A stretch of 64,000 bases of DNA. Origin: Sphaerolaimus hirsutus. Its lineage: Eukaryota > Nematoda > Chromadorea > Monhysterida > Sphaerolaimidae. Positions 37,201 to 52,200 of the stretch are shown here, in pieces. Positions within the stretch are counted from its first letter, which is position 1, and each line of letters starts with the position of its first letter. A program made the position numbers and the translations under genes. The notes under the pieces were generated by a model. The model was not told the origin of the DNA. It did not search any database and saw only the letters and a list, made by a program, of their open reading frames with translations. The stretch spans positions 25,573,208 through 25,637,207 of the forward strand of contig OZ038450.1 of assembly GCA_964036195.1 (NCBI GenBank), read 5' to 3'.

Positions 37201-40200
37201 TCTATCTATCCTGGAGGCCGCTCAGCTATCTATCTATCCCGAGGCAAATTTTTTTGCTACTACCCCAAAAGACCCCCCCAAATCGCTCAGCTATCTATCT
37301 ATCTGGAGTGGTTTTTGAGAAATTTTGCCCCAATTTTCGCTCAAAATCACTAATGTTCGCACCTTTTTATAGTTTTTCACCTTTAAAATCGTGCTTTCCG
37401 GCTATATACATGGTTATATACCTATTTTTAGCCATTTTATACCTACTTTTGGCTACTTTTAACTGATTATTAGCGATTTTTTCCCCTTTCTGCCTTCTTA
37501 ACCTTGAAAAAGCCTATATATTGTGCCCCCGCCAGCCCCCCCCCAGAAAATTTTTCCAGCTATCTATCCCTCCGGAGGAGCGATTTGCTATTGATCCAGC
37601 CCCCGCGAGGGCCAAAATCCTGGAGACCACTGGGGGGGGGGATCACTGGGCCCCAAAATATATTCTAGTAAACCCATATAACCCCCCAAAACTCCATTCT
37701 CAGCCTACTCCGCCTGGACCACCACGACTGGCTGCGTATAAGTAATCCAGGGGAGCACGGTTTCAACTCGGTGCCGGGGCTGGAACGAGCGCTGGCGAAC
37801 AACCCCCCGGTGAAGGTTGTCGAAGTGAATAGGTCAAGAGTGGAAGCGCTTATTAGCTCAGGTAAATACGACTGAGAGACAATGTAAAATGTAAAATGTC
37901 ATGCAAAGTGTCACAGGTCATGTGAAATGACCTTGGGCCTGGAGAGGATTGTCATTTTACATGGACATTTTGCAGGAGTTACGATACTTTGCATGACACA
38001 GGGCCGTATCCAGGGGGGGGCGGCTGCAACCCCCCCCCCCCCTTTCCCGGGGTGAGACCAGAAAGTGGCCGGAAAATGCCACTTTTTCAACGTCAGCGTA
38101 AAAAGATTTTGCGCGCAAGCGCGCATTTTTCACCAGAGGTGATGTATTATCAGCATCTTTGCTCCCTGTGGCCAAAATCGGTATAAATATACTCAATTGT
38201 ATATTTACATACATATACAGCGTTCCATGGCGTTGGCGCCAACGCGTTGCGCCTACTAGTGGCGCCAGCGCCATGGCGCCATTCCGCCACTCTGTACGTA
38301 TAAAATTTTAGGGGGGGGGGGGCTGAGCCCCCCCCCGCTCGCCGGCCTCCGTAAACAAGCAGCCCCCTACCCCGCTCAAAAATCCTGGATACGACCCTGA
38401 TATTTAACAGGGCCAAGACATAAAAATTACGATGATAAAAATTGTTTTTCTAAATAAATTTATCACGGCTTTTAATCGCAAATAAATAAATGTTATATTC
38501 AAATTTCCAGGTGAGTATCTGGCGATAATGGAAAGTTTGAATGCGGCGCGCATAGACAAATTGGAGCGGAAAGACTGCAAATTTGTGGCCAGCTATCCCA
38601 TTCGGCTATTAGACAAGACACTGCACTTTCCGTGTAAAAAGAATATCACCCAGGTGGGTAGGATGCCGGAACCGGTCACACATAGTGAACATTAAAGTGC
38701 CATTTCAAGTGACAAATATTTGTCACTTGACACAGCTTTGAAACTTTTACACAATTGTTCGCTTCGATTTTAAAGTTTTTTTCAATAAAATTAGTCCCTT
38801 AGTTGACGAAAAATTTAGTTGACGCCGCAGCGTTGTCAACTACGAATCTCGCAAGCCAGAAAACCACTTCGCAGCGTCAACTAAAAACCGTGAACAAGGC
38901 ACTTGCTCGTTCGATGCCGCGCATCGCAGTCATACTACAAAAGTACCACTTCATAAATCGACGCGGCTACACGATTTGCAACAACATGGACGCCAGCACG
39001 GACGACTACAAGCACCTGAACATGTTGGACTTGTCGGGCATTTTCCTTATTTTCGCTATTGGTGAGGGTTTTCTCGTTTTTGGTCAGGTCAGGACTTTTA
39101 TTGCTAGGAAAAAAATGGTTTTTATATTTGCTTGAGTTTTTGGAAATTTATCATTTAGTTAATTCTTAAAATAAATGAAACCCCGCAGATTTTTTCAAAA
39201 TGCCCAAACCCCAAATTGTATTGGCAATAGTTCATGAATGCCCAATGTAAATTACCCAATGTAAAACGATTTTTATCTTACGTATACATATTACCAGGGT
39301 TCAAACAAGTCCGCGGTCTCTGTGCCGGTCTCGAAAAATGAAAAGTTAACCAATCAGAATTGTAAAAACTTGATGTTGACTTAAAACTAAAAGTTGATGT
39401 AGGTAAATGTTGACATTTTCCAAAATCGACTATCAATAGAGAAAGCTATTTTTCAAATTACCGGGATAATCCGGGAAAATGGAAATATATTTTCGCAACT
39501 CTGCATATAAAATACCAAGAAACAGTTTTCAAATAAAATAAAATATAAATATTCGTTATGCGCAGGTGTTCTACTGTCGTTGGTACTGCTCGCCTACGAA
39601 TCAAAGCGTGCAAAGCAGCGAAACTAAATCAATCACTATGTGCGCATATTTTCAAAATGTGTCGTTTTTCAATTTCTAAATAAATGCAATTTTTTTTTAA
39701 AACAGTCCTCCAAAAATGATCAAACAAAAATGCAAAAAAGACGCACCTGATATCCGCGCGTGAGTAGTGCATTCATTTCCTTGATGATCAGGGGCAAACA
39801 AATTTTCGGCCCGACAATTTTGCAAATTGAAGCGAGTCCTTTTCGCGCCGCTTTGCGGGTGTCGAACGAACGACTTCGTAAAAGATTCACCAATTTCAGC
39901 ACAACTCTGCGTGTGCGATTGATATTTGGTAACGATGAAATATTCATAATATTTTTGATCATGGTGAGACATTTACTAGAAAACGACTGGATATCAACTT
40001 ATCTTCGCTTTACATTATCATGTTCATGTACAACACAGCCATTATCGTTTCAAAAATGGGTACCTAAGTCCCGGAAATATAATTAACGCTCTTTCAAAAA
40101 CCAGGAAAAATATAATTAGATATAAATCTTGTATTTTTGACAGATTTGCTGATATCTATAAACATCTCTTTATAATCAAATCTCTCTGGAAACTCTCAGA

Positions 40201-43200
40201 AAAAGATAAAGAAACAAATATAAGATTTTTTCATATTTTCTGATAGTTTAAATATATATTTTCCATGATAAATTTTATACGGCTATATGCATCGTTTTAC
40301 TACAAAAATACATGAAAAAAATTACAACCGAACTAATCATAATCGAAAAAAAACGTTGGAACCATTAGCGATAATTTTACCATTTCAGAAGCGCGCCAAA
40401 TTACCAAATTCTGAAGAAAAAAACACAAACAAAAATGAGGAACAATCGAACCCAACAAAAAAACGAACGCATTCAAATGCCGACTGCGGTAGCTGAGCGG
40501 CAGGGCGGCGAGAAGTTTGCACAGCGCTAAGACGAGCGGCAGCCGCGCCACTCGCAGCTCCTCAACTGCGTAGTGTTCCGGTTCGCCGGGTCGCAACAGA
40601 GTTTTGTTTATCTGCGTGTGGTATGGTGACGTGTCGGGTTCAATCGGGATTGCATTTTCGTGATCGGGATGGGTTTTTTGAGATTTCGGGATCGGGATTA
40701 ACTTTTCGAGATCGGTATCGGGATTGGTTTTTTGAGATTTCGGGATGGGGATAGACTTTTCGGGATCGGGATTGTTTTTTAAGATTTCGCGGTCGGGCAC
40801 GCGATTGACCTTTCGGGATCATTATTGCCTTTATTTCGGGATCAGGATTGAGATTTAAAGATTTCGGGATCGGGATCGCGATTGGGGCATCGGGATCGGG
40901 ACCACAAAATCCCAAAATTTTTCGGGATTCTGGATCGGGATCCCGTTTGGACCCTAGTGACGTGTTACCGTATTCGAATGTTCCAGGGATTGTAAGTTTT
41001 GGAGCAGATTTCCATCATCAAGTAGCCCCATACACTGTTTTACTATCGAAATACCCTTCCGGTGTTAAGGGGTGTTTTACCCTTTCATCAGCTAATTTTC
41101 ACTGGCTTGGCAGGTCGCCAAAAATAATTGAAATAAATCATTATTTATCGAAAATAATGTTTCTTGAACAGATAAAATACGGAATTAACGAACTAGAATA
41201 TCGTCCCATTCGAACTGCTGTTTAAACAAACTTGTTGCCCTACACTTATTATATTTATGTCACGCGGCTGTCCATTGTATGTTTATTCACTGTAAAAATC
41301 ACCCACCTTGGCTTCGAGAATGTGCTGCAGTTTTGGCAAAATGCCATCGGCGATTTTCAACAATGGATCGACAATCTCATTCTCTTCTAAAACATTATCT
41401 GCCCCAACATCAATAAAATCGCCGCCATCTTGATCACCCTGATCGTTCTCGGCATCCACTTCCATGGTTAATTCACTCGATTTTGAATGTTTGGATCGGT
41501 TCAAGTGACATTCGAACGCTTCCAACAGGGCGATCATTAGCCTGGGTTACGGTGAGAGTTTATATAAATTGAGATGATAATTTTCTGGAGAAATGTTGCT
41601 GGGAAGAAATTTAATTGGACCTATTTTCTGGACCAAAAACTGGAAAAATAACACCACAATACACAGAAATAAATCTACATTTACACTTCAATATATCGAC
41701 ATAAACATCAGGTATTCTCCGATGTTAATGAGAAACAACATCAACAACAGAAAGTAAAACGCTGACCATTTTGCAATACGGTATCTCGAAATAATCAAAA
41801 CACCAAACATTAACTCCCTTCCAAAAAACGCAACCACACAAAAAACCCTGACCCCAGTACCCACTTCATCTGGCACCTAGTCTCTTTCACCCTGGGCTCC
41901 CTATTATCAGCCAATTGTCCAGCCAATCTGCGAATCATATTAGCATAAGCGCCGCGCGGCAAGCGGCCAGCCACGGCGGACGTGAGCGCGACCGCGTCGT
42001 CGACCAGGGGGCAGTCCCAGAGCCTGTCAAGTGTCCTGACAAACGTCAAATGTCACGCAAAGTGTCAAAAGTCATGTGACATGCCCTGGTAAATGGCAAA
42101 CCTTTGCCATTTTCCAGGGCATTTTACATGACTTTTGACACTTTGCAAAACATTTGACATTTGACAGGGCACTTGACAGGCTCTGGGATTGGCACCAGCG
42201 CGTCGGTGCGCTTGCCGCCGAACTGCGACGCATCAGCGGCCGCGCTGACGTAGGGACGGCACATGGATAGCAGCCAGCGTAGGGTGGGCGTGTTTGTGCG
42301 GCTGTCTGGGGGGGGGGGGTTATTTGGGTTCAAGTAGGGTGTCGGGGGTATTTGTGATGGAAGTGTTGTGCGAGTTTTGGACTTAGTGGCGAAATTAAGA
42401 AATTAATAATTCATAGAAATCTTACCACAAAAACATTAAATTTAAACACTTTTTAATAAACTTTTTAAAACAAATTACAACGATTTATCTTTCATTTTAT
42501 CTTCCATATAGGGCAATGCTCGCCCAAAATAAATAATCGAAAAATACACAAACGCCATCCAACCTCCAAACAAATCTTGTTCGCTCTTCAATTTTTCCGC
42601 CAATCTTCTCATAGCCCTGGAGCGTCGATGCATCTGAATGTCAGTCATTTGCACTAGAAAGTCCAAATCGGTCTCCTTCTCGTTGACCAACTTCGACAAG
42701 CCCACCAATTGCACGTGTTTTTGTAATTGGTCGTTTTTGGCACACTGCCAAAGTACGGTGGTGAAATCGGAGCGGCGCGACTGCGGTTAGAGGAATTTTA
42801 GTTACCGTATTATTACCTCGAAATACCCCCATGGGGGTTTATTATTTCGCCAGCAAAATTTGAGGTGGGGGTTAATTCGAGGAGGGGGTTTATTCGAGGG
42901 GGGTTTTATTATTTCGCCAGAAATTTTCGTGAATTTCATAGTAAAGAATACGCCTTTTCTTACACAAAAACGGTAATAAATGTGAGAATATAGGTTATAT
43001 TGGGGCTATAGATGTTCATCTGTACATAAATGAGCGTATAAGAGTAGCTGCGATGCACATAAGTACCAATAAATAAACACCTTCCCGGTCACGTCCGGCA
43101 CCCTATTTTTGATGTTACTTGTGACACCCTATCTCCAGTTCTAGGGCGCGCCAGAAGCTGAAACTTGGGGGAGGTATTGGTGAAACCCCCCTCTACTTCG

Positions 43201-46200
43201 CATGAATTTGGGGGGTCGCGGCGACCCCTCTCAGGGTGGGTCGCCCTAAGTGCAAAATTTTTTGTGGCTTTTTTGGTGTCCCACAGCAGGTCCGGCACCC
43301 GCTGATTTCTGAGCTGTGGAAGGGGTATAACTCTAAAATTTTGGGGATGTGTTACCAACACCACTCCCCTACTATACACGATTCAATAATGTGAGATAAA
43401 TGTGAAAAATTTCTAAAAAATTCTCTTATTCTCTAAAAAACACCACCCCGGAACAGATGGATGGCAAAAAACTCACTTTTTGGAACTTTTTAATATACAC
43501 TTGAAGAGCTGGTTTACGATACTTTAAAGGTAATGGTTTGATGTTGAAAGTTAAGTAAAGAACCATATTTCTAAAATGCATGCATTGCAAAATTTACTTG
43601 GGGGGAATTTCAAAGTGTAAATTTTGTAAATTTTTGTTCCTGCAATGATGTCATAATGATGTCATAAAATTCGCCCTAAGTAAATTTTGCAATGCAGGCA
43701 TTTTAGAGGTATGGTTCTTTACATAATTTTAAACATCAAACCCTTCCCTTTAAAGTATCGTAAACCATCTCTTCAAGTGTCTAATAAAAAAGTTCCAAAA
43801 AGTGAATTTTTTGTCATCCATCTATTGGGGATTGGTGTTTTTTAGAGAATAAGCGAATTTTTGAGAAATTTTTCACATCAATCTCACATTATTGAATAGT
43901 GTATAGTAGGGGAGTGGTGTTGGTAACACATCCCCAAAATTTTAGATTTATACCACTCCCACAGCTCAGAAATCAGCGGGTGCCGGACCTGCTGTGGGAC
44001 ACCAAAAAAGCCAAAAAAAATTTTGCACTTAGGGCGACCCACGCTGTGAGGGGTCGCCGCGACTCCTCCAATTCATGCGAAGTAGAGGAGGGTTGCGCCA
44101 ATATCTCCCCCAAGTTTCAGCCTCCGGGGCGCCCTAGAACTGGGGATAGGATGTAAGAAGTAAAATCAAAAAATGGGTGCCGGACGTGACCGGGAAGGTG
44201 TTTACATCATGTACATTGCATACATCATGTACATTGCATATATGATGTACATCATTCCGGAGGGGGGGTATTTCGAGGGGGGGTTTATTATTTCCCCAGC
44301 CCATTTAGAGGGGGGTTAATTCGAGGGGGGGTTAATTCAAGGGGGGGGGGGGATAATTCGAGGTAATACGGTAGGCAGATTTCGGAACTTTTTTGTAGGT
44401 AGTGTATTAACTCCTTTTTTAGGTTATGGAAATACGTATTTATATCTACACGGAAACCACTTTCACATCATTCTAATGTCTAATCAGACGTTCCGATACA
44501 AAAATATCGGATACAAGTAGGGTTCAAACGGGATCCCGATCCCGATCCCGGATCCCGATCCCGAAAATTTTCAAATCCCGATCTCGATCCCGAAAAACTC
44601 CCAAGTCCGGGATCCCGATCCCGGAAAAATTAGTGAAAATAATAAAAAGTGGAAAAATGACATTTTTGCATGCAAAAATGTGAACACAAACCACCAGCGT
44701 CCATTTTATGCCAATTTTCTGGCATCCAACAGTGTTTTGAGACCTTTATGAACAACTGTGGATGCCAGAACTTTGGCCAAAATCTCTATCCCAAGACCCC
44801 AATCCCGATCCCAGAAAAATGCCAATCCCGATCCCGATCCCGTGACCCCAATCCCGGCCAATCCCGATCCCGATCCCGAAATCTCAAAAAACCAATCCCG
44901 ATCCCGATCCCGAAAAGTCAATCCCGTTTGAACCCTAGATACAAGTAGGGATGACCGAGGGTTTTTTTCAAAGGTTTTTTTAAACCGGACAATCGAACCC
45001 TTTTTATGTTGACTCATAACCATATCTGGGAGCTTTTGAAAAAACGGTTTAGAAACCATTTAAAAAAACCGTTTTTATATAAAAAGCAGGTCGTTGAAAT
45101 TTTTTTTTTCGGCCATCAATAGATACAAGCAAAAGCGCATGAATTCCGAACACATACACCCACCTCATCCTTGGAAGCCAAGCCTCTTCTAATCAAAGGC
45201 AACAAGGCACACTCAATTAATAAACCGCCGCCAGTCGATTTTCCGCCGCGCTCTACGGCATCAGAAGCGGCAAATTCTCCGGCCACGACGCCGCTAATTA
45301 GCAGATTTAATGCGGTACGAGCGTTTTCGCGCAGTGCCATGTCGTCAGACTGGAGGGGGTGCAAAAAGTACATTTTACAGGTATGAACAATTTGGGGAGG
45401 GGGGGGGGGTTCAGGGATAATGGTTCTGAAGGAGTTGAATTCAGGGTCAGTTTAGCGTGAGGTGAAGCGCATAAAAACAGAAAAAAATTAATTACTGGGG
45501 TCGACACTACACGAGTGTTCCAGTAGAAATTGAAATATCTAAACCAACATTCAAATTGAAAACGAATAATAATCAATCGATTTTTGGAAGCTATGTTTAA
45601 TATTTACATCAAAACCAACCTCCAAGAGTACAAAAGCACCATAATGTAGAAACGCAGCCGCCAGTGCTCTACCCTGGCTGAGTGCCAACAAACTTTGATT
45701 ATCATTGCGAATGCGCTGATAAAGTCGCTCGAAAGCACCCTGGCGCACTTCATAATCGGGCTTTTCCAAGCGGCGTCTGTCGCGCGCGTGCAGCTGGATT
45801 GATCGAAATCGCATTTTTGCAATCTAACTGTTTTTAAATGAAAAATTGTATCAAAAATTCAGCACCTGTACTAAGATGTCAACCCAATCGACCACTTCTG
45901 TGCTGCCTGCGCGACTGGCCAAACGAGTGAATATTTGACACAATGCAGTGCGGCACTCTTCGTTGTTAAGGATGGAAAACAGCGGTACGAAGCGCCTGGA
46001 TTTATGGAAACGGATTAGTGCAGTCGGATTAAGTTGAAAATTCTTCAAAAATATGAATGTACAAACTGTAAATATTTTTGTTCGAAATCAACCACGCCTG
46101 TGTACATTTTATTTAATATTAATCAGTGGCGAGGGTTCAATATAAATATAGGCTTTTTCAAAGTGTAAAAGGGAAAAAAATGAAAAATCAATAAAATTTG

Positions 46201-49200
46201 CCAATTGCTAATTTGCGAAAAACAGCTTAAATGAGGTATATAAGCAGATATAGTACAAAAACAGCTGAAAATAGGCAACATGAACACGATTTCGATAATG
46301 ACTCGACTTTGCATATGAGTAATTTTGAAAGTAAAAATCTATAAATTGTATGAAAATTGGAATTACAACGATATGTATTCGAATGTGGCGTGGAGTAGGG
46401 TGTCAAAAAAAATTTTTTACGGAAAACGGAAAACGGAAAGGTAAATTTTTTTCACTTTACGGAAAACGGAAAACGGAAAGGTAAAACAAAAAATTCTGCC
46501 GGAAAACGGAAAACGGAAAGGTAAAAAAATTTCACTCAGCGGAAAACGGAAAACAGAAAGGTAAAAAAAAATTGTCGGCCGGAAAACGGAAAACGGAAAA
46601 ATGAAATGCCGGAAAACGGAAAACGGAAAGCAAAATTTTCACGGAAACGGAAAAAAAATAATAGACAAATTTGCAGAAGGAAAACCTGCATGCAGGTTTG
46701 CCTGTTTGGCTTTGATTGTGGTAGCTGTACATTCTGCAACTATGGATCATGCCTGTAACTTCACTTGTAGTTCAAGCTTAACTGAACCAACAAAGATCAT
46801 CAAAAAGTAGCCATAGTGGCCATAGGAAAGGAAACACTACGACAATTTCACAGTCTAGAAGCAGTGGAAATCACTGATGACCCTTATGCAATTGATGATG
46901 ACATTGCAGAGGAGATGATAATAAATAGCATAAAATTCAATGACAACAACAAACGATACTATATTGACTGGCCGTATAAAGAGAGTATCAGTGACCTGCC
47001 CACAGGAAAAGCAGAAGCCTTGGTGAGGTTTAAATCACTGATAAGAAGATTCAACAAAGATCCAAACTTATTCGAACAATACCGGAAAGTTTTGGACGAC
47101 CAACTAGAAAAGGGAATAATTGAGATCTGTGAAGACAAAACAGACAACAAGGGGATTCATTACCTGCCACACCAGCCAGTAATCACGCCGGGCAAATCGA
47201 CATCATACAGAATCGTGTACAATGGGTCGGCAGGTAAGCCCAGTTTCAACGAGTGCTTTGTTAGAGGACCAATTACAACACCATTAGCACTGGGCCTACT
47301 TCTGAGGTTCAGGGCAGGCAATCTAGCATTAATTGCCGATATTGAAAAAGCATTTTTGCAAATAGGATTGCATGACCAAGCTAGAGACTACACACGATTT
47401 TTCTGGCTGAAAGATGCCTCTAAACCAGTAACTGAAAATAACTTTATAGTACTTCATTTTAAATGCTTACTGTTTGGACTTGTCTGCAGCCAGGCAATTT
47501 TGGGAGCAGTCATAAAATACCATTTAAATGTGACAATAAACAACATGAATGAATATGAAGAAAATGAAGGGGAACAAAACCAGTTGGCGATGACAATAAA
47601 CAACATTTATGTCGATAACTTCATCATGAGTGTCACAAATGAAGTTGAAGCTTTAGAACTATATTACAAAGTCAAAGCTTTATTTAACCAATGTTCTATG
47701 AACATGAGGGAATGGCTGTCGAAGGGACGACAGGAGTCCAAAGGTGAATAAAATTGTCACAGTAATGGGCATGAAATAAAATAACCAAACAGACATGCTG
47801 GCAATATCAACACCAAAATTGCAAATTGACAGCATCACAACACCAACCAGACGAAACTTGAATAAATTATTGGTGTCAGCATATGACCCAATTGGGTTCA
47901 CAGCACCTGTTTCACTGACCCTGAAATCCCAGTTGTCAATGCTGCTCCAAGAGACAAAAACAACACAATGGGATGAGCCAATTGAAGATAAATACAGATT
48001 AGAAAAACAATGGAAAAATGCCAGAAAACTGAAAATTGAGCCAGAAAATGGAAAAATGGCCTGGTAAAACGGAAACGGAAAGGTAAAAATTTTTCAGCCG
48101 GAAAACGGAAAAATGGGCCGGAAAAACGGAAACGGAAAGGTAAAAAATTTTCAGCTGCCGGAAAACGGAAAACGGAAAGGTAAAAATTTTTCGGCTGCCG
48201 GAAAACGGAAAACGGAAAGGTAAAAATTTTTCAGCTGCCGGAAAACGGAAAACGGAAAGGTAAAAAATTTTCCTGCGGAAAGGCGGAAACGGAAAACGGA
48301 AACGGAAATTTGACACCCTAGCGTGGAGTGACATTTATCGTAAATCGTACCAGATAGATAGATAGCTGGCCGATTGGGGGATGGGGGGAGGGGTCAGTAG
48401 ATAGCAGCGAAAAAAGGGTAACCCCCTTCCCTATTTTTGATGCAAAATACATTTACGTTATTCTCTTATGAATTGCATCAATATATCACCCATCGGACTA
48501 CAAATTCATACGCATCTCCCCATCCGACCCCCAAAACATATTTTCTACTACCGTATATACTCGAATAATACCCCGGATAATTATTTTGTCGTCAGAGGGG
48601 GGGGCTATTCGAGGGGGGATTATTATTTCGTCGAAATTTTTAGCATATTTCTATCAACTGAATTCACGAAATGTGCTTTATTTACTAAATAAGGTGCAGT
48701 TTTTGTTTAAATAGGATGCAAAAACTTTATCATATGCTAAAGGGGGGATTATTCGAGTGGGAAATAACTTTTTCTTACTTGTCTGAAACGAGGGAATTAT
48801 TCAAGGCGGGGGAATTATTCGAGTATATACGGTATATCCGCAACTCAAATCCCAACCCCACCCCAAAACCAACCACACAAACTCCCACGGTTCTTGGCAC
48901 CGGTCCAAAAGCGATTCAACTGTGCTGAGCACGTTGAGGCCGGCGGCGGCGCTCGTACGCAGTTTGGCCGGCTTGAGTTTGGTCTGCGGCGCCAGCAGTT
49001 CTACGAGACGGTCGCACGCGCTGCTTGAGGGGACTAGAGGGGCCACGCTGTGGGGGGGGGGGGGGTTGTTGAGGGAATGTTTGGGTGAGATTGGCAGTGG
49101 GCCAAGTTTGGAAATTAATAGAAAGAGTATAAATGGGTAAGTGAAATCACGCAAGTGTTAAGTTAGATGGAAAGTAAACTGACAGTTAAAGTTAAAATGC

Positions 49201-52200
49201 TTGCCATACATACATTTACTTTTCAATTGACCTACCACAACTTTCTAACACCATTTTACTTCTCGCATTTCTTGTCATCTGACAGATTGGAGAATTGCCC
49301 CACATACCAATGCCACCTTAGATCTACCACAGCATTGTCCTTAAAGTTGCTACACAAAAATTCTCTTCAAATTTGTTTTAGTTCAAATTACCGAAGTCAA
49401 ATTCCATTATTAATTGTTCTAAAAAACTGACTTTTTCAGCGCCAACAGCAAATCAGGCGGGGGCACAGAGGCGGCGCAAAATCTCCTTCCAGCATAAGCG
49501 ATCAGTTCAGCGATTGCGCTGGCGACAATTTCACACGAACTCTGATCGTCGCACAAGCGGGCGACAGACTGAAAAAATGAAAGTTGAAAAAATAAAAAGT
49601 GAAATTTCAATTAAAAAAACGCACCGAGTCGATAATTTTGAATGACTTTTTGCTGGTCGCCGGCGAGGCGCCGATGCTCAGCATCACTTTGATACAGTTT
49701 TGTTCGGAAATCTGATTGGCACTTGACATTGGTTCGAGCAGGAATGTTTGCAATCTGAAATTGGAAAATAGATTTGAAAAATTGAAGAAAAATAAATCTA
49801 CCGTATTACCTCGAAATACCCCCATGGGGGTTTATTATTTCGCCAGCAAAATTTGAGGGGGGGGGTAATTCGAGGGGGGGGTTTATTCGAGGGGGGGGGT
49901 TATTATTTCGTCAGAAATTTTCGTAAGGATCGTAGTAAATAGTAGGCATTTGCATACCCAAAACAGGTAATAAATGTGTCCAAACAGGATATATTTGGAC
50001 ATAAAAACGTAGATAGCTACACAAACTAGTCTATGTGTAGTTGCAATGCAAATTAACAGTAATATACATCATGTACATTGCATACATGATGTATTTAGTA
50101 TGTACAAGACGTACATCATTCCGAAGGGGGGGGGTATTTCGAGGGGGGGGGGTTATTATTTCCCCAGCCCATTGTGAGGGGGGTTAATTCGAGGGGGGGG
50201 GTTAATTTAAGGGGGGGATAATTCGAGGTAATACGGTGTTGAAAAAATGGAAACAAACTTGGGTGAACGGGCCCAGGAAGCAAAAATTTTGAGCAAACTT
50301 TCTGGAGCAGTAAGCATCTCGGCAGCGTCATTGGATTGTTTTGTGTACACAATTTGCGGTGCAACCATTTCATCGATAATTAATCGAACTAATTTGGCGT
50401 CCCAGGGGGTCTCCTCAAACGAGGTGAAGAGCTGGAAAATAAGTAAAGTTTTAATTCCATTTTTTTTGAAACGGTTGAACTATGAGTTCTGAATACATGA
50501 TCTTCTTGAAAAGCAGAGTTGAACAAAGCTAAAGTTGATACAGATACCCTAAATCCTCGAATAAGATCCCAGAAGCGTTATTTTTTTGCGAGGGGGAGTT
50601 ATACAAGGGGGGTCTTATTCGAGGATTTAAATAGGTTTAAATAGCCAAAATTTCGTGATTCATTATTATTCATTCTACAATCATCATAAACGCCAAACAA
50701 AACCCAACCCCTCCCAACTCCACAAACCGCACTCAAAAACACATTCACACTCTGTCTCAGACTCTTGGCGGCAGCCAGCGACGCTCTATTAATTCCCTCA
50801 TCTCCATCCGACCGCTCATGAGCGCCACTGAGCGCCTTGAGCGCCACAATGGCCGAGCGGCCAATGAGCAGCGCGGTCAGAACGATGCGCGACAAGTTGG
50901 GCGACAAACGGCCGCAGCACCACTTGCAGAGGGAGTCTAGGTCGCGGAGAACTCTGGAGAGGGGGGGGGGTTGATTTGGTTGTTTGTGTGGGCGGAGTTT
51001 GGAAGAGAATGGGAGAGTGAATAAGTACTGGCGGTTTTTAATGTCCTTTGATGTTTGCGTTTAAAAAAACGGTTTAGTTTAAAAACTCCGGCTATACCTA
51101 AACTCAATGAATGTAATTGTGAATTGATCAACCTGCTGAGTGACGCGAGCGAAACGCAGTGATGAATGTCGAATGATCGCTCCATCTGCTGCAGCGTAGC
51201 TTTGCATTTGTCTGTGGATGTAGAGTGTCATTCAATGGAAAAAATATTCAAATAAACTTTTCCCTAAAATGAAACCAAGCTTCCAACAAAAAAGTCTTTA
51301 AAAAATGATTGAAAACATTGATAGGTATGTTGATTGTTATTGTTAAAAATTGGTATAGTTCCGAGACGACTTATGCACATAAATTGGCAAAACGGAGAGA
51401 GAATAAGTAAAAAACTTCAGCTGCAACACAAAAAGCCCCAAAACTCAAATTCTTAAAAAGCACAATTTAAAAAAAACTCATCGACCCCCCCCCCCCCCCA
51501 ACCAAAATCGTCCGCAGGCTCTGCGAACACCTCGACGGGCATGAGCAGCTGGTCGAGCACCAAGCCGAACTCGTGCGGCTCGCAGCCCGCCATGTACTGC
51601 CATATGGCTGCGCGGACAGACGAGTCGCGACTTTTGCCCTTGCTGCGGCTGGCGGCAGTTGAGCGGCCGTAGAGGAGACTGGGATGGAATGTGTTTGAGG
51701 GAATTGTTTTTTATCAGATTAAAAATTTTTTTTTTTGTATTGCTATTTTTTGTCAAAATAGGCTATAGATTTCATCGGCCCTTAATTAACTGGTGTAATT
51801 ATAAATATTTACATGTGAAATGATTTCCCAGGTCCAGAATCTGAGTAGTGCCGAACAACGCCAAACCTTGCCTCCAAACGCTTTTTAACGAATGATTTTG
51901 ATAGTAGTGCGGTGCACAAAAACATAAGTCATTACGTTTACCGCAACGCCACGACCTTTTACATCACAACTTTCGAGTTTGCTATCAAAAAAGAGCATTG
52001 AAATCATCATAGTACTCTAAAACGCAGATTTTCCACAAAAAAACTAATCCATAAATCAAACAAAATACAACCAACGGAACGAGCACTTGCAGCAAATTGT
52101 CTCTATTTTGCTGGGGAACACAATCGGGATGTTGCTTATCGATAGCTAAACTTGCCAATTCATCGCGGAATGTTTTGTCGTCCAATAGGCGGAAAAGGTT

